From Gottfriedia acidiceleris (GTDB lineage Bacteria; Bacillota; Bacilli; Bacillales; Bacillaceae_G), in NCBI RefSeq assembly GCF_004138285.1, contig NZ_SCFN01000008.1, positions 246,278 to 310,277 of the forward strand: a stretch of 64,000 bases of DNA. Direction: 5' to 3'. A program made the position numbers and the translations under genes. Position 1 is the first letter of the stretch, and each line of letters begins with the position of its first letter. Below, in pieces: positions 51,801 to 60,731 of the stretch. The notes beneath the pieces are model-generated. The model saw nothing but the letters and a program-made list of their open reading frames with translations. It was not told the DNA's origin and searched no databases.

Positions 51801-53278
51801 TCAACTAATTTGTAATCTGTTGCATCATATTTATGGTTGGATGGTGCAAGAGCAATCGGATTTAAATAGAGTGTGTTGACTCCCAGTGATTGAAGGTAAT
51901 CAAGCTTGGATTTGATTCCAGCGATGTCTCCTCCATAAAAATCATTACTAAACTCTCCGTCTCCGGTATATGATCCAGTTCCTTGTTCATAAGGATTATC
52001 AGGTAAGCTTGACCAAGAAGAGGGATGTTCGATTGGCTGATTACCACGAGCTCCAATTTTATCCTTTACATTGTCATTGGTCTTGTTGCCGTTAAAAAAG
52101 CGATCGGGGAAGATTTGATAGACTACAGCTTCTTTCATCCAATCGGGAGTTTGATAATTAGGGTCATATACTGTCAATTGGAAAAGGCTTGCATTTTTAT
52201 CTACTGCTTTTCCAGTATGACCTTCTTGTGTGTCTTCTCCATATTCTGCCGTTGTATCTTGATCTCTGACAATGAACTTATACCCATGAATCCCTTTGTC
52301 CGTTGGAGTAAACATAGCTTCCCAGTACTCAAGGTCACCTTTGCCATTTGTATTTGACCAGCCTACATTCTTCATAGCCAAGACCTTTGTTGTGCCAGAA
52401 TTATAGTTTTTTACATAAAGGCTCGCGCTTGTCAAATCTCCTTTCTTAGCCGATATCCGGAAGGTGACAGGTGTCTTTTCTGGAACGGCCCCAAATGGCT
52501 TTTTGTATACTTGGTCCCATGAATTATGATAAAGGGCATTCTGATCAATCAAGCCGTCAGAGCCTGTTGGTTTATAATCTGTATAAACTTCTTTTGTTTG
52601 GTAATTAAAGAAAAATGTAATAGTAGATTCAGAGAGTACAGTTAACTTCAAATTGGAAGCAGGGTAGGACTCGTTCCAATCTTTTCCTAGTACTATCTTG
52701 TATTCGTAAGTACCACTTGGCACTTTTGTCGTAAAGGAATATATATTTTTGAAATTCTCATCTTTTAAAAAGGCTGTTGAGTCTGCTGGGCTCCAAGCTG
52801 GCCCTGCATTAATAGCAGGCTGGATCGTTCCAACAAGACGTGGTTGTCTTTCTTCTGCTATAGGAGTGTAATGAGTGCTGTCAGTAATTGAATGAGTGTT
52901 ATCATTATAGTAGAAAGTAACTTCCTTTTGTTCGGAAAGTACTAGTTTAATATTATTGCCTCCAGGATTTCCGCCTTCACCGTAATTTTCCGACCAGTTT
53001 CCACCAATGGCAATTTTATATTCATATTCACCAGCTGGTAAAGTGCCAGTAAATGTATAGAGACCATTACCTTTATAAACCATTTCCGTTTGGTCTGAAG
53101 CTGGGTCCCAATCACCTGAATTTCCTAACAATTTTTGAAGGCTTCCTACAAGTACAACTTGCCTAGCTGTCGTTTCTGTTGCTTTTGCAGTTCCATTTGT
53201 AAAAAGTCCCGGAAACATCTGGAAAACTAATCCGAATACAGTGACGAGCGATAAAAATGTTCTGTGTTTTCTCCTCAT
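48854..53278 (-). CDS. Secreted multi-modular amylopullulanase (GH13)
   Basis: A 1474-aa extracellular starch- and pullulan-degrading enzyme. I start at the ATG complementary to 53276-53278, with AAAGGGG 7 bases upstream; the longer frame lacks a site and hides the signal peptide (RTFLSLVTVFGLVFQMFPGL). Two X25-like starch-binding modules (about 45-235) come first, then a CBM34-like domain (about 255-385). The GH13 barrel has all four regions: DGVFNH (Asp519), GWRLDVANE (nucleophile Asp668), LGEIWDD (acid/base Glu708) and GSHDTAR (Asp773). Fn3 and Ig-like modules follow, then a CBM20-like module around 1215-1330 and a final beta domain. The arrangement matches alpha-amylase-pullulanases. Two CcpA/LacI-type operators lie upstream, so carbon repression or maltose control is likely. 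Confidence 0.88.
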   Translation of the reverse strand: MRRKHRTFLSLVTVFGLVFQMFPGLFTNGTAKATETTARQVVLVGSLQKLLGNSGDWDPASDQTEMVYKGNGLYTFTGTLPAGEYEYKIAIGGNWSENYGEGGNPGGNNIKLVLSEQKEVTFYYNDNTHSITDSTHYTPIAEERQPRLVGTIQPAINAGPAWSPADSTAFLKDENFKNIYSFTTKVPSGTYEYKIVLGKDWNESYPASNLKLTVLSESTITFFFNYQTKEVYTDYKPTGSDGLIDQNALYHNSWDQVYKKPFGAVPEKTPVTFRISAKKGDLTSASLYVKNYNSGTTKVLAMKNVGWSNTNGKGDLEYWEAMFTPTDKGIHGYKFIVRDQDTTAEYGEDTQEGHTGKAVDKNASLFQLTVYDPNYQTPDWMKEAVVYQIFPDRFFNGNKTNDNVKDKIGARGNQPIEHPSSWSSLPDNPYEQGTGSYTGDGEFSNDFYGGDIAGIKSKLDYLQSLGVNTLYLNPIALAPSNHKYDATDYKLVDPMFGSEKEFKDFTKELAKRNMHLILDGVFNHVSDDSIYFDRYNKYNTVGAYEYWSRIYDLMKDEKLSEDTAKEKAKKQLLSEGQSFSPYGFENWFHIENVKVPNEKVNGVSTGEHYKYEGWWGYDSLPVFESKEGSKVDHPSELNNTALANYIMYDKDSVGKSWIDRGSSGWRLDVANEVDSAFWQEFRKEIKSKTMTGSGQTLQKDEKPLILGEIWDDASKYFLGDQYDSVMNYRFRGAVLDYLKNGNAENAQNSLLAVQEDYPKEAFYALMNLMGSHDTARAIFLLGNGTDTYNRAEQDPNYNYNEGVKRLKLASILQMGYPGAPTIYYGDEAGQTGSKDPDDRRTYPWGNENQDLIKHYQNIGQIRSKNSDLFSHGDLHHIYAKDDVLAYVRTKGTKSALIIINRGKTAQTVEVDTKKLIANGISLVDQLDKKYVATVKDGKLTLTVPAESGRMLLSSNDVKSPQSVNNVIGTASSKQITLSWTGTGTKFNVYQSTVAGGLWTKVKETTDNTVTISDLNNGRNYYFSVTAVDSNGNESDPAVSVGLVPHYDVSKASVSNLTALANQELNLALNSTVKATFYLQGATETGPAEGIMADLQVRMKGQTAWDSYQALYNGQSQENQANEFQGSFTPLEAGIYEYRMAFTSDLGNTWVYSETKEVNYTRSTLDTTPPAKEVTLDTPIQESGQVNLNWKLTQPDQPYKSVIYRDGHILTSVNGDTTTFRDYQVTNGTTYNYQIRVFDQAGNYVDSNNVNVTPDIVMVQVTFKVHAPADTPLSAQMNIPNSLNGWNTGAWSMSRNGAVTPDWEYTVELEEGTEITYKYTRDNTWDHEGLADHTPSDPSDDDISYYGYGATGTDMKIVVSNQGGNKMTVQDTILRWIDKPLVVSQIDLNGSTLTVKGNSIKGANLTINGEKVTTDNEMNFNQSFNLKDGQTLVPVHIEPTDTTKSTIFKGDGGSINKNTKNYVIDVINKTISESN

Positions 53279-53305
53279 GAAAAAACCCCTTTCTCTTTCT
53301 AAATT

Positions 53306-53320
53306 TGGAAAACGTTTATA
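53306..53320. promoter_or_regulatory. cre/LacI-type operator 1
   Basis: TGGAAAACGTTTATA, 28 bases upstream of the amylopullulanase start codon; central AACGTT with flanks like CcpA or MalR operators. Confidence 0.55.
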
Positions 53321-53363
53321 CAAAAGATGCAATAAAAATATGTATGTAGTTAATGCCCAATAT

Positions 53364-53377
53364 TGCAAACGTTTGCA
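53364..53377. promoter_or_regulatory. cre/LacI-type operator 2
   Basis: TGCAAACGTTTGCA, a perfect 14-bp palindrome matching the catabolite-responsive element and other LacI-family sites. It lies about 58 bases further upstream than operator 1. Confidence 0.7.
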
Positions 53378-53469
53378 CAATTTGTTTTCAAAATAATTAT
53401 AACTTTTTATTAACACAAATCAATGGAAAATAGCAAAATAATACAAATTTTCTGAAATAAATACACCTA

Positions 53470-53694
53470 ATGTCAATTCAAGATAGGGTTCATATGGATT
53501 TAGATAAACTGATGGATAAAGGGATAATAGCTGTAAATAAAACGATAGAAGATTTGTGGAATAGTGAATTTGTAAACCAACTAATAGAAATAGATGATAG
53601 TAGAAAAGTAGTAGAAGTTGGGGAGTATTTTACCTATTTTATATTGGAAAAAGCAAAAGATGTAGGAATTGAGATCGAGAAGGAAAACGTATAA
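53470..53694 (+). CDS. Hypothetical 74-aa protein
   Basis: Open frame with an acidic, helical-looking product (DLDKLMDKGIIAVNKTIEDL, later VVEVGEYFTYFILEKAKDVG). No family recognised. The ATG at 53470 has no ribosome binding site; an in-frame ATG at 53494 follows AGATAGGG and would give 66 aa. It could be a real small gene or a relic. The following gap to 53911 has nothing else that I can identify. Confidence 0.35.
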   Translation: MSIQDRVHMDLDKLMDKGIIAVNKTIEDLWNSEFVNQLIEIDDSRKVVEVGEYFTYFILEKAKDVGIEIEKENV

Positions 53695-53909
53695 GGAAGA
53701 TAGTTGGAGTGGAGTAGAGTAGAGAAATTGTTTGCACACGGTGGCTATAACTATTCTACAAGTTTTAATTATTCTTTATTTTGATTGATAAAGTCACAGA
53801 TGCTAATTTCGGTATTTGAGTTTAAATAAGGAAAAGAACTTAAATAGACTATATTAGCTGTTTAAGCTAATAAGGCAGTTAGCAATTAAATAGCTTCATA
53901 ACTCAGACG

Positions 53910-53957
53910 CAAAAAAACGCGGTCCTAATTACCTAACCGGGACCGCGTCTTTTTGTG
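53910..53957 (-). terminator. Terminator after mmsA (bidirectional)
   Basis: AACGCGGTCC pairs with GGACCGCGT; T-runs occur on both strands. It follows the mmsA stop on the minus strand. Confidence 0.85.
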
Positions 53958-53970
53958 TCTATACAAATAA

Positions 53971-55485
53971 TTATTTATTACTAGGAAACGCAAACGATAA
54001 GCTACTATTTTCACTAGGAGTCAACCAACGCTCAGAAATCATCTTCGTCTTCGTATAGAAGCGTGCTTGGTCAGGACCAAACATTTGCCCGTCGCCAAAT
54101 TTTGAGCCTTTAAAACCGGCGAAGTTATGGTAACCCACGGGAATTGGAATTGGTACATTTACGCCGACCATACCAACGTCAATTTCAGTCGTAAATTTCC
54201 TAGCGGCTAAACCATTGTTTGTAAAAATCGTTACGCCATTTCCTAATTCATGCTGGTTGATTAATTTAATTGCTTCTTCTAAAGAATCCACACGTACAAT
54301 ATTACGTACAGGGCCGAAAACTTCTTCATCATAAATTTCCATGCCTGGTTTAACATGGTCCAGTAAAGTCGGGGCTAGGAAGAAGCCTTTGCTATTTTTA
54401 GTAATGTCTTTATTACGGCCATCACATACGATTTTCACGCCTTCCTTTTCACTACGATCAATCGCTTTTAGGATAGTCTCTTTCGCTTGTTGCGAGATAA
54501 CTGGCCCATAATCGGCTCCTTGAGTGTAAGCGCCGACTTTTAATCTATTAATCTTTTCTTCTAAAATTTCTACTAAACGATCAGCTGTTTCTTGTCCTAC
54601 AGGCATTAATGTTGAAATTGCCATACATCGTTGGGAGGCAGCTCCATAGCCAGCACTAATGAAGGCGTTCGCTACTTGCTCTAAGTCGGCATCTGGCATG
54701 ACTACCATATTATTTTTACCACCACCTAAAGCAACAACTCGTTTGCCATACTTAGCGCTTGTTTCATAAATATAACGTGCGACAGGTGTGGAACCAACGA
54801 ATGAAATTGCCTGTACTGCTGAGTTTTCAAGCAATTCATTTACTGCTTCTTTATCTCCATTGATTACTGTCCAAATTCCATCTGGGAGACCAGCTTTAGT
54901 CCATAACTCACTAATATATAAAGCTGTCATAGGTACACGCTCAGAAGCTTTTAAAATTACAGCATTTCCAACTGCTACTGCCATGCAAGTTTGCGCTAGC
55001 GGCACCATAATTGGAAAGTTAAATGGAGAGATTGCTGCAACTACTCCAAGAGGGTATTTAGCAGAATAAGCATTAATTTGTCCGCCAACATTTACTGAAT
55101 ATTCTCCTTTCATTAAGTGGGGAGCATTAATTGCTAAATCTACTGATTCTAAACCTCGAGTAATTTCGCCTAATGCGTCTTCTTCTGTTTTTCCGCTTTC
55201 CGTACAAATTAATTCGATTACTTTATCTTTATTTTCCATTAGCAAGTTTCGGAATACCATTACAATTTCTGCACGTTTAGCAACTGAGAGGTCACGCCAA
55301 GCAGGAAGGGCAACTTCTGCTTTTTTAATTGCATATTTCACTTCTTCTACGGAAGCTAATGGAACTTTGGCAATAACTTCGCCTGTCGCAGGATTGAATA
55401 CATCTTGGAAACGACCGCTTTTGCCAGCAATCATTTTTCCATCTATATAATGTGTAAGTTCTTTTACCTCAGTAATATTTGTCAT
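53971..55485 (-). CDS. mmsA: (Methyl)malonate-semialdehyde dehydrogenase, CoA-acylating
   Basis: A 504-aa aldehyde dehydrogenase that converts malonate or methylmalonate semialdehyde, NAD and CoA to acetyl- or propionyl-CoA with loss of CO2. Catalytic Cys287 lies in GAASQRCMA, the MMSDH signature, and Asn156 in SPFNFP. The general-base Glu of ordinary ALDHs is replaced in GGGKNNMVV, as expected for this CoA-dependent branch. The ATG has GAAGGGAG upstream. It lies 81 bases after the aminotransferase gene on the same strand and is probably co-transcribed with it. In the inositol pathway the same enzyme is IolA; here the neighbours point to beta-amino acid breakdown. Confidence 0.9.
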   Translation of the reverse strand: MTNITEVKELTHYIDGKMIAGKSGRFQDVFNPATGEVIAKVPLASVEEVKYAIKKAEVALPAWRDLSVAKRAEIVMVFRNLLMENKDKVIELICTESGKTEEDALGEITRGLESVDLAINAPHLMKGEYSVNVGGQINAYSAKYPLGVVAAISPFNFPIMVPLAQTCMAVAVGNAVILKASERVPMTALYISELWTKAGLPDGIWTVINGDKEAVNELLENSAVQAISFVGSTPVARYIYETSAKYGKRVVALGGGKNNMVVMPDADLEQVANAFISAGYGAASQRCMAISTLMPVGQETADRLVEILEEKINRLKVGAYTQGADYGPVISQQAKETILKAIDRSEKEGVKIVCDGRNKDITKNSKGFFLAPTLLDHVKPGMEIYDEEVFGPVRNIVRVDSLEEAIKLINQHELGNGVTIFTNNGLAARKFTTEIDVGMVGVNVPIPIPVGYHNFAGFKGSKFGDGQMFGPDQARFYTKTKMISERWLTPSENSSLSFAFPSNK

Positions 55486-55566
55486 CTTTTAGTTCTCCCT
55501 TCAATGATCAGCTATTATTTCTATAATTCACGTTAGCGTTCGTTTTCTCTTCCATTTCTTTTGATT

Positions 55567-56922
55567 TTATAAAGTTTCATTTATTGCTTGCGCTAAGCCA
55601 GAAAGAATGAAATCTTTTTCCTCAGTTGTAATATTTAACGGAGGTGATAGTGTTAATACATTGTTATAGCCTGCTACTGTTACACCGTTTTTACCAATAA
55701 TTAGTCCTCGTTCTTTGCATTTAGCAATCACTTGATTAACTTTCTCTATATTTAAAGGATTTTTTGTATATTGATCTTCTACTAACTCGATTCCGATTAG
55801 TAATCCTTTTCCGCGAATATCGCCAACGTGAGGGTGGTGTGAAATGTTCTCTTTTAATTCATCAATTAGAATCGCACCCATTTTAGAAGACTGTTCAAAT
55901 AAATTTTCACGTTCCATAATTTCTAGGTTTTTTAGGGCAACTGCGCATGCAGCTGGTGAACCCCCGAATGTATTTACATGGCGGAAATAGTCATAGTTTC
56001 CGTTTTTAGTAAACTCTTCATAAATTTCTCTCTTTACTGCTGTTGCTGAAAGTGGCATGTATGCACTCGTAAGTCCTTTTGCCATTGTAATGATGTCAGG
56101 TTGCACTCCGTAATGTTGATGACCGAAGGCTTTTCCTGTACGTCCAAAGCCGCAAATTACTTCATCAACAATTAATAGTGCGCCATGTTTATCGCAAACT
56201 TCTCTGATACCTTTTAAGTAATCTTCAGGAGGCATAATGACTCCACCACCAGTAATAATTGGCTCTAAAATCATCGCCGCAATTGTTTCTGAGTGTTCCC
56301 ATGTCATGATTTCGTCTACCGCTTTAACGGAAGGTAATTCGCTAGCATTCTTAAAGCCATCCTCATTGTAGCGATACTGATCCGGTGCTTTCACATGAAT
56401 AAACCCTGGTGCTAAAGGTTCGTATTTATATTTGCGCTCGGCTTGCCCTGTTGCAGCGAGTGCTCCCATAGTGTTCCCATGATATGCGCGGTAGCGTGAA
56501 ACAAACTTATATCGATTTCCTTGTCCTTTTTGCTGAAAATACTGACGGGCAATTTTAAATGCTGTTTCATTTGCCTCCGAGCCACTATTAGAGAAGAAGA
56601 CTACATAATCTCCACCTAATAATTCGTTGATTTTTTCGGCAAGTAAAATTGCAGAAGGATGACTAAGAGATAATGGAGTATAGTTGTTCTCTAGAAGCTG
56701 GTCATATGCTGCTTTTGCAATTTCTTCTCTTCCATAACCAACATTTACACACCATAATCCAGACATTGCATCTAAATAACGATTACCATCAATATCTGTT
56801 AGCCAAGCTCCTTCAGCTTTTTGAATAATAGTTGTAGCTTGCGGGTTATAAGGCTTCATTGCATGCCATAGATATTTCTCATCTCTTGTAACCAAATTTT
56901 CAGCTATACGAACATTTTCCAT
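55567..56922 (-). CDS. Class III omega-amino acid:pyruvate aminotransferase
   Basis: A 451-aa PLP-dependent aminotransferase, probably beta-alanine (or another omega-amino acid) to pyruvate, giving malonate semialdehyde. I use the ATG at 56922, with AAAGGAG upstream; the open frame reaches 57072, but that part overlaps the pucR terminator. Visible are SGLWCVNVGYG (substrate region), SGSEANETAFK (PLP phosphate), RYRAYHGNT, DEVICGFGRTG (Asp to the pyridine N), and the PLP Lys in MAKGLTSAYMPLS. These match omega-transaminases rather than GABA or ornithine enzymes. Its product would be the substrate of mmsA next door. Regulated most likely by the adjacent PucR. Confidence 0.84.
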   Translation of the reverse strand: MENVRIAENLVTRDEKYLWHAMKPYNPQATTIIQKAEGAWLTDIDGNRYLDAMSGLWCVNVGYGREEIAKAAYDQLLENNYTPLSLSHPSAILLAEKINELLGGDYVVFFSNSGSEANETAFKIARQYFQQKGQGNRYKFVSRYRAYHGNTMGALAATGQAERKYKYEPLAPGFIHVKAPDQYRYNEDGFKNASELPSVKAVDEIMTWEHSETIAAMILEPIITGGGVIMPPEDYLKGIREVCDKHGALLIVDEVICGFGRTGKAFGHQHYGVQPDIITMAKGLTSAYMPLSATAVKREIYEEFTKNGNYDYFRHVNTFGGSPAACAVALKNLEIMERENLFEQSSKMGAILIDELKENISHHPHVGDIRGKGLLIGIELVEDQYTKNPLNIEKVNQVIAKCKERGLIIGKNGVTVAGYNNVLTLSPPLNITTEEKDFILSGLAQAINETL

Positions 56923-57046
56923 TTGAGTCACTCCTTTAGTAATTTGTTTATCTGTCTTTATTGTGAAGTTTTTTAACGCGATTATCATCAGACAGAATGT
57001 AAAATGTTTACTAAAAACTGTTTCACATATTGACACTTTGTTAAGT

Positions 57047-57101
57047 AAAAAAATCCCCTTCCTTTCATTCAAAATTGACTTGAGTGAAAGAAAGGGGATT
57101 T
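57047..57101 (-). terminator. Terminator after pucR
   Basis: On the minus strand AAATCCCCTTTCTTTCA pairs with TGAAAGGAAGGGGATTT, then seven Ts. It separates pucR from the aminotransferase promoter. Confidence 0.88.
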
Positions 57102-57147
57102 ATAAAGAGAATAATCCTATAAAACAGCTGAATATATGAAAAGCCGT

Positions 57148-58734
57148 TTATAAAGAAAGTTTTTCTAAGTCTGTAAATTGGAAATTGTCCTGAGTAGCCA
57201 GCAACATTAATTCAACAGCGAGTCGCTTTGGTGGAAGCATATAATCAGTTCCTATTAAACTTTCAATCTTGGACAAGCGATGATATAACGTTTGACGGAC
57301 AATAAATAGCTTTTTAGCAGTCTCATTTTTTAAACAATTACATTGCAAATAAACTTGTAATGTTTCTATCAAATTTCCATTATTTTTTGCATCATATTCA
57401 TAAAGGGGATATAAATAGTTCTTTGCTAAATCCATAATTGCTTTATTTTTTTGCATTTGAAGAATTAATTGATGTAAATAGAGATCTTCATAAAAATAAG
57501 AAAGTTGAAGAGCGTTTTGGCGGATTAATAATGTATCCTGTGCAGTTTCGAAACTTTGGTGTACTAATTTATAATCATTTACAATCTGCCCAACAGCAGA
57601 AGTGACATTTAAGTCTATATAATTATTATTCTTTCTGAAGTTCTTGATTTTTTCAATGCAGTCTAAAATACGCTTTTTTGTATCGTATCCGTAAATATCT
57701 GCAATGATATAAATCAGTCTTTGCTTTTCCTCCAATAAAAATATAACGAAGCCTTTATTTTCAAAAATATTACGGGAGTATAATTTATAATAATTTAAAT
57801 CGTATTCTTTTTTTGAATTCTTTATGTGATCGATTAAGACGAAATAAGAGCAATCTACTAAATTATGAAAGCTTTGTTCTTGTAAGAAGGAGGTAATGGC
57901 GGAATCTTCGAATGATCCATTTAACCAAGATTCTAATAAAACGCGGGAGTAAATATTTTGTTTCTCTTCTATGTATAGACTGCGTAACAAATATTGAGAT
58001 AAAGCGGTTACAGTTCTGTCTAATACTAATAACTCGAATTCATTTATTGTACGGTTCTCGGTGAAAATACATACCTCACCATAGCTTTCCTCTAGTATGT
58101 TTACTTCACATTTTGCAAAATGTTTTCTTTCGTTTTTCTTTTCGTATTTGTCTCTTAAGTTCATATACATATGCTGTTTTTCATTTGGAATAAAGGAAGG
58201 TTGCTGACCGTTAATGATAAATGCAACGTTAATATTTAAATATTTATAAAGCCTCATTAAAATATGTTCGTAGTGAGTTATTTTCAAAGTTAATTTGTTA
58301 ATTTCTTGCGAATAGTTTTCCAATCGTTTAATCATTTCATATTGTTGATTAATTAACATACTATGTATTTCTTGTGTGATCTCTATAAATGGGACGATTT
58401 CTTTAAACACGATAATTGGGAGATTATACAAATTGGCCAACTCGATTACATTATTCGGTACAGTTTGTATATGTTCACCAAATTCAATACATAATCCGGC
58501 TGCTTCTTTACTAATTAGTTGCTCTACAAATTCGAAAAGCGTCTTTTCTTGAGTTAGTTGTATTCCAGTAGTTAATACTAATTCATTGCCTTTAATGAAG
58601 GTACCAATCTCTTTCGACTCCAGTATATGAACCCACTTAATAGCATTCAAAACCCCACTGCGACCAGCTAGAATTTTAGCTTTTTTGAAATGTTTTTTAT
58701 CAAATAAATCTTGAACCCTTAGTGAATAAGACAA
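57148..58734 (-). CDS. pucR: PucR-family transcriptional regulator
   Basis: A 528-aa regulator. The N-terminal PucR domain (about 1-125, AGRSGVLNAIKWVHILES) senses a purine- or pyrimidine-type catabolite in characterised members. The middle GGDEF-like region has no catalytic motif. The C-terminal PucR helix-turn-helix (ETLQVYLQCNCLKNETAKKL, then RQTLYHRLSKIESLIG) binds DNA. The gene is divergent from the amidohydrolase-symporter-carbamoylase operon and next to the aminotransferase and dehydrogenase genes, so it likely controls both arms. The intergenic region holds a matched pair of 9-bp palindromes. Family assignment is firm; orthology to B. subtilis PucR itself is not claimed. Confidence 0.85.
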   Translation of the reverse strand: MSYSLRVQDLFDKKHFKKAKILAGRSGVLNAIKWVHILESKEIGTFIKGNELVLTTGIQLTQEKTLFEFVEQLISKEAAGLCIEFGEHIQTVPNNVIELANLYNLPIIVFKEIVPFIEITQEIHSMLINQQYEMIKRLENYSQEINKLTLKITHYEHILMRLYKYLNINVAFIINGQQPSFIPNEKQHMYMNLRDKYEKKNERKHFAKCEVNILEESYGEVCIFTENRTINEFELLVLDRTVTALSQYLLRSLYIEEKQNIYSRVLLESWLNGSFEDSAITSFLQEQSFHNLVDCSYFVLIDHIKNSKKEYDLNYYKLYSRNIFENKGFVIFLLEEKQRLIYIIADIYGYDTKKRILDCIEKIKNFRKNNNYIDLNVTSAVGQIVNDYKLVHQSFETAQDTLLIRQNALQLSYFYEDLYLHQLILQMQKNKAIMDLAKNYLYPLYEYDAKNNGNLIETLQVYLQCNCLKNETAKKLFIVRQTLYHRLSKIESLIGTDYMLPPKRLAVELMLLATQDNFQFTDLEKLSL

Positions 58735-58787
58735 TATATAGCCTCCTCTTTAGAAAAAGGTTTATCAATGCTTTATACAGAAAATAT

Positions 58788-58830
58788 AACATAATGTAAA
58801 ACGACAAAGGGAACTTTTTTACATTATGTT
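58788..58830. promoter_or_regulatory. Paired palindromic operator between pucR and the catabolic operon
   Basis: AACATAATGTAAAA (58788-58801) and TTTTACATTATGTT (58817-58830) are perfect 14-base inverted copies. Each contains a 9-bp near-palindrome ACAT-A/T-ATGT; their centres are about 32 bases (three turns) apart. Best candidate for the PucR binding site. Confidence 0.6.
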
Positions 58831-58902
58831 CATATCAAGCGAATAAAAAGCTATGTTATATTTTTTGTATATTCATAAAATTTAGATAAAGAGGGTGTGC
58901 GA

Positions 58903-60531
58903 ATGAAAAAGACGGCTTTATTAAATGGTGAAGTGATTACAGTAAATAGTAAAAATGAAGTCTTTGAAGCATGTCTGATCGAGGGGAATAAGATTGCAGC
59001 TGTAGGAACAACAGAAGAAATAAAAAAATATATAACTGCCTCAACGGAAGTCATTGATTTGCATGGAAGATCTGTTTTACCAGGCTTTATTGATGCTCAT
59101 ATGCATCTTTTTTTATACGGTAATACATTAATGCACCTCGACTGTAAAAATCCCACAATTAATTCGATTGAAGAGCTAAAAGATAAATTAGCTGACACCG
59201 TTCAAAATACTAAAAATGGACAAATAATACGTGTATTTGGATTTAATGAGTTAATGGTAAAGGAACAACGATATCCTACGATTGAAGAACTTGATGAACT
59301 TACACAGGAACACCCAATTGTCATTACCCGCACATGTGGGCATATTGGGATTGTTAATTCAACTGCCTTAAAGATCGCCAAAATTGATCCAAGCACTCCT
59401 AATCCAAAAGGCGGAACAATCGAAAAAGATAATAACGGCAAGTTTACTGGTCGCCTCATTGAAAATGCCTTTTTAGAATTTAATCAAAATGTGACTTATA
59501 GTAATGAAGAATTATTTAATGCGCTAATGAAAGCACAGGAACAATTATTTGCTTATGGTATTACAAGTGTCCATGATGCTGGTGGATTCGATGAAAATAG
59601 CTTTAGAATTATGCAAATTGCTTCAAATAATAAGCAATTAAAAGCTCGAGTTTATGCATTAATCGGCAGTTTGAACGATTGCGAGAATTTTACTAAAAAT
59701 ATGTTAGCGGCTGGGGTAATGACCAATACAGGAAATGACTTTTTCAAAATTGGACCAGCTAAACTTTTCACTGATGGTAGTAGTACTGGCCCGACAATTG
59801 CTACTCGTGAACCGTACACAAGCGATGGCAATAATTACGGTTATTTACAGTATACAGAAGAAGAACTTTATTCTATCTTTTCCCCAGCACATCGAAATGG
59901 CTATCAAATTACAGTTCATGCTCAAGGTGACCGAGCGATTGAGCAATATTTGAGTGTCATAGAAAATATCTTAAATGAATTTCCACGTGATGATCATCGT
60001 CATCGTGTTGAACATTTAGGCGTCTGTCCACCAGATTTGCAAGAAAAAGCCAAGGCCCTAAATGTCATTCCTATACTCAACCCTTCATTCCCTTATGAAT
60101 TCGGAGAAAGTTATATTCGTAACTATGGTGAAAGAACCAATTATATGTACGCGGCAAGTGATTTATTGAACCAAGGCATCATCGTAGCGGCTGGTTCAGA
60201 CGCTCCGATCACGACAGTTAATCCATTAGTTGGCATATACACAGCTGTTACTCGTTTAACGCGACAAAATACAGCTTTTGGGCAACAACAAAAAGTATCG
60301 CTAATGGATGCGATTCGAATGTATACGTATAACGGGGCCTATGCAAGCTTTGATGAAGATTCTAAAGGAAGCATAGAATCAGGAAAATTGGCTGATTTAG
60401 TTATTTTAAATACTTCCATATTAGATTGTCACGTGGAAGATTTACTCGAAGTAAAAGTAGATTCGACAATTTTAAATGGTGAAATAGTGTATGCAAATCA
60501 ATTTGAGGAATGGAGTGTGGGTAGCAAGTGA
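58903..60531 (+). CDS. YtcJ-type amidohydrolase (amidohydrolase_3)
   Basis: A 542-aa metal-dependent hydrolase of the AepA/YtcJ family. Metal ligands are in GFIDAHMHLF (about 59-68), HAQGDRAIEQ, HRVEHLG and the catalytic Asp in AAGSDAPIT. The ATG at 58903 follows GAGGGTG; a GTG at 58897 lies within that site. It is the first gene of a tight four-gene operon with DUF3311, symporter and M20 hydrolase (4-bp overlaps at the first two joints). YtcJ proteins act on amides and cyclic compounds, but few substrates are known. Position in the operon suggests it opens or de-acylates the imported compound before the carbamoylase-like enzyme acts. Confidence 0.82.
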   Translation: MKKTALLNGEVITVNSKNEVFEACLIEGNKIAAVGTTEEIKKYITASTEVIDLHGRSVLPGFIDAHMHLFLYGNTLMHLDCKNPTINSIEELKDKLADTVQNTKNGQIIRVFGFNELMVKEQRYPTIEELDELTQEHPIVITRTCGHIGIVNSTALKIAKIDPSTPNPKGGTIEKDNNGKFTGRLIENAFLEFNQNVTYSNEELFNALMKAQEQLFAYGITSVHDAGGFDENSFRIMQIASNNKQLKARVYALIGSLNDCENFTKNMLAAGVMTNTGNDFFKIGPAKLFTDGSSTGPTIATREPYTSDGNNYGYLQYTEEELYSIFSPAHRNGYQITVHAQGDRAIEQYLSVIENILNEFPRDDHRHRVEHLGVCPPDLQEKAKALNVIPILNPSFPYEFGESYIRNYGERTNYMYAASDLLNQGIIVAAGSDAPITTVNPLVGIYTAVTRLTRQNTAFGQQQKVSLMDAIRMYTYNGAYASFDEDSKGSIESGKLADLVILNTSILDCHVEDLLEVKVDSTILNGEIVYANQFEEWSVGSK

Positions 60532-60731
60532 GAAATTATTCTAAATTATTACTGATTATTCCCTTCATAGGAATGTGTGTCCTTCTGCCCTTAGCTAATC
60601 GTATAGAGCCTATTATTTTAGGAGTGCCATTCTTATTATTTTGGATTGTATTATGGATGATTCTATCGTCTATAATTCTGTTCATCGTTTATAAATTAGA
60701 TCCTACCAATAAAGGAAGTGAATTTGAATGA
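60528..60731 (+). CDS. DUF3311 small membrane protein
   Basis: 67 aa with two hydrophobic segments (KLLLIIPFIGMCVLLPLA and LFWIVLWMILSSIILFIVY). It starts at a GTG that overlaps the preceding TGA (GTGA) and its stop overlaps the symporter ATG (ATGA). DUF3311 proteins almost always precede a sodium:solute symporter gene, as here, and are thought to be an accessory subunit, like YhjC with YhjB in B. subtilis. Role inferred from genetic linkage. Confidence 0.82.
   Translation: MRNYSKLLLIIPFIGMCVLLPLANRIEPIILGVPFLLFWIVLWMILSSIILFIVYKLDPTNKGSEFE

Noticed and set aside
50319..52357. Several antisense frames of 60-110 codons inside the amylopullulanase gene
   Set aside because: They are opposite a clearly coding frame with intact GH13 motifs, have no ribosome binding sites and give unrecognisable products.
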